Source: Microcaldota archaeon (GTDB lineage: Archaea; Micrarchaeota; Micrarchaeia; Micrarchaeales; CABMGC01). Taken from it: a stretch of 15,099 nucleotides of DNA. The position numbers were made by a program, and so were the translations under genes. Shown here one piece after another: positions 14,245 through 15,099 of the stretch (within the stretch, counting starts at the first letter, position 1; every line of letters begins with the position of its first letter). The stretch is from assembly GCA_021792235.1 (NCBI GenBank), contig JAJYVC010000024.1, forward strand, positions 1-15,099, read 5' to 3'. A model generated the notes under the pieces. The model ran no database searches. It was given only the letters and a program-made list of their open reading frames with translations, and had not been told where the DNA came from.

Positions 14245-14293
14245 TTGGTAGCATGGCGCAACTGGGCGTATCTGTTTGGACTTGCTCATGCAG

Positions 14294-14731
14294 CTATGCG
14301 CGCGGTTTGGACCTTATTATCGCGGCGCCTCCTACTATACCTGCGGCTGTGGCGATATAAGCCACATAGAAGGCGATGTTGGGCACTATTGCAGATAAGT
14401 TGCCTGCGTGCTGCGCTGCAAGATTGGGATAGATGCCTATTACGTGGCTTGCAAGGCCTCCGATGATGGTGAGGGCAAGAAGATTCATTATAGATATTAG
14501 TATGGATAGGTAGCCTACCTTGCCTGACAGATGCGGAAACCTGCTGATTGATGCAGCCCAGCCAAGTAGTATTACGCTTGTAACAGCTATCAGGGATAGC
14601 TCAGGCACATATAGCACTGCGCCGTCCCCGATCGCATAGTATACTGATACTAGGGTGAGGACCAGCCAGAGTATCGCTGCCAGCATGACAAGGAGCCTTG
14701 CACGCGATGCGCTGGCCTTGGATTTTGGCAT
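14294..14731 (-). CDS. Four-helix membrane protein, function unknown
   Basis: The 145 residues are almost entirely hydrophobic, with a basic N-terminus (PKSKASASRAR) and four predicted membrane helices at about 13-33, 45-63, 74-97 and 115-138. The even number of helices and the basic ends (RSKPRA at the C-terminus) place both termini in the cytosol. No catalytic motif, cysteine or known family pattern is seen. The ATG at 14729-14731 is 25 bases from a TATA-like ATTTTATTCC, so the mRNA could be leaderless. The gene follows the presenilin-like gene by 41 bases on the same strand. A role with that protease, for instance as a partner or substrate, is only a possibility. Confidence 0.75.
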   Translation of the reverse strand: MPKSKASASRARLLVMLAAILWLVLTLVSVYYAIGDGAVLYVPELSLIAVTSVILLGWAASISRFPHLSGKVGYLSILISIMNLLALTIIGGLASHVIGIYPNLAAQHAGNLSAIVPNIAFYVAYIATAAGIVGGAAIIRSKPRA

Positions 14732-14750
14732 GATCTAAATGATGCGCAAA

Positions 14751-14760
14751 GGAATAAAAT
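14751..14760 (-). promoter_or_regulatory. TATA box for the four-helix membrane protein gene
   Basis: ATTTTATTCC on the minus strand is centred 25 bases before the ATG at 14731, which predicts a leaderless transcript. It lies in the 41-base gap after the presenilin-like gene, so the downstream gene may have its own promoter even if read-through also occurs. Confidence 0.4.
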
Positions 14761-14772
14761 GCTGATGCAGGC

Positions 14773-15099
14773 TCAGGTCTTGACCTCTCTAAGCTTGTTG
14801 AGCAGTGCAAGCAGTGTCACAGCAGCTACGATGAGGAATCCGAACCATATCCTATATGCCTGTATGTCGTTTATCGCGAATAGGACAGCAAGGAAGAGGT
14901 TTATGAACGCGAAGAGGGGAGGTATCGCTGGCAATGCCACCTTGTATCTTTTAAGCAGGTACATGGTGAATACCATTCCTGCAGCTGAGCCGACGGCTAT
15001 CATCACCGCGGCGAAATAGCTGAAGAAGCTTATGTAGGCACTTACTGCGAGCATCAGTGGAAGCGCAAGATCGCCTGTGCCAAGCTGCACCTGCGACAC
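14773..15099 (-). CDS. Presenilin/signal-peptide-peptidase-like intramembrane aspartyl protease, C-terminal half (cut by right edge)
   Basis: GxGD-type aspartyl proteases (family A22, archaeal DUF1119/COG3389) cut membrane helices of other proteins. The visible 108 residues begin at or near the second catalytic motif: VQLGTGDLALPLMLAVSAY, with GTGD at 7-10 and the catalytic D10. ALPAIP at 55-60 corresponds to the PAL motif that helps form the active site. Membrane helices lie at about 11-25, 28-49, 62-77 and 83-101, and the tail is basic (NKLREVKT). The frame is open to the window edge. Although its first codon here is GTG, the catalytic motif right at the start means the N-terminal half, with the first catalytic Asp (YD), must lie beyond base 15099. 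The order GTGD-LALP-...-ALPAIPP is characteristic, so I am fairly sure of the family. The substrate is unknown. Confidence 0.72.
   Translation of the reverse strand: MSQVQLGTGDLALPLMLAVSAYISFFSYFAAVMIAVGSAAGMVFTMYLLKRYKVALPAIPPLFAFINLFLAVLFAINDIQAYRIWFGFLIVAAVTLLALLNKLREVKT

Noticed and set aside
1..15099. CRISPR array, insertion sequence, integrase or other mobile element
   Set aside because: No regularly spaced repeats, terminal inverted repeats, transposase or recombinase motifs were found; the genes are mostly core archaeal functions.

Overview
The window reads as archaeal chromosome. It carries a group II chaperonin (thermosome), an archaeal-type adenylate kinase, an STT3/AglB oligosaccharyltransferase, a geranylgeranyl reductase for isoprenoid membrane lipids, a RibL-type FAD synthase and a presenilin-like GxGD protease. 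TATA boxes sit about 25 bases upstream of several starts, and some of these imply leaderless mRNAs. GGTGA Shine-Dalgarno sites precede the thermosome and thioredoxin genes. Genes are packed tightly, with convergent tails that abut or overlap, and no gap exceeds 300 bases. Base composition is moderate, with many ATA, AGG, AAG and GAG codons. A small-genome DPANN archaeon such as a Micrarchaeota (ARMAN-like) lineage is my best guess; this is inference, not proof.

Layout. Left end (1-2181, minus strand): 5' part of adenylate kinase, then the thermosome. 2402-4072 (minus): a membrane-tethered winged-helix protein with a large DUF4382-like outer domain. 4305-6120: ribL and thyX on the plus strand, with an unknown 109-residue gene between them on the minus strand. 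6295-6671 (plus): an apparently frameshifted gene I do not recognise. 6673-10896 (minus): a two-gene glycosylation operon, aglB followed by a GT4 glycosyltransferase. 10977-12077 (plus): geranylgeranyl reductase, divergent from aglB. 12042-14195 (minus): an operon of thioredoxin, hisS and a conserved archaeal hypothetical gene. 14294-15099 (minus): a four-helix membrane protein, then the C-terminal half of a presenilin/signal-peptide-peptidase homologue that runs off the right edge.

How the genes may work together. RibL makes the FAD that ThyX needs and that geranylgeranyl reductase probably needs. AglB and the GT4 enzyme would assemble and transfer N-glycans. The outer domain of the tethered regulator holds 23 N-X-S/T sequons (the cytosolic thermosome has none), so it is a plausible local target. 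That regulator has type II topology, which is the kind signal-peptide-peptidase-like enzymes cut. The window therefore holds the parts of a possible sense, glycosylate and release pathway, but nothing in the sequence proves the link.

Two coding regions look broken (the start of the tethered regulator and the 6295-6671 gene). Each could be repaired by adding one G to a GGG tract, which points to either homopolymer sequencing errors or real lesions.
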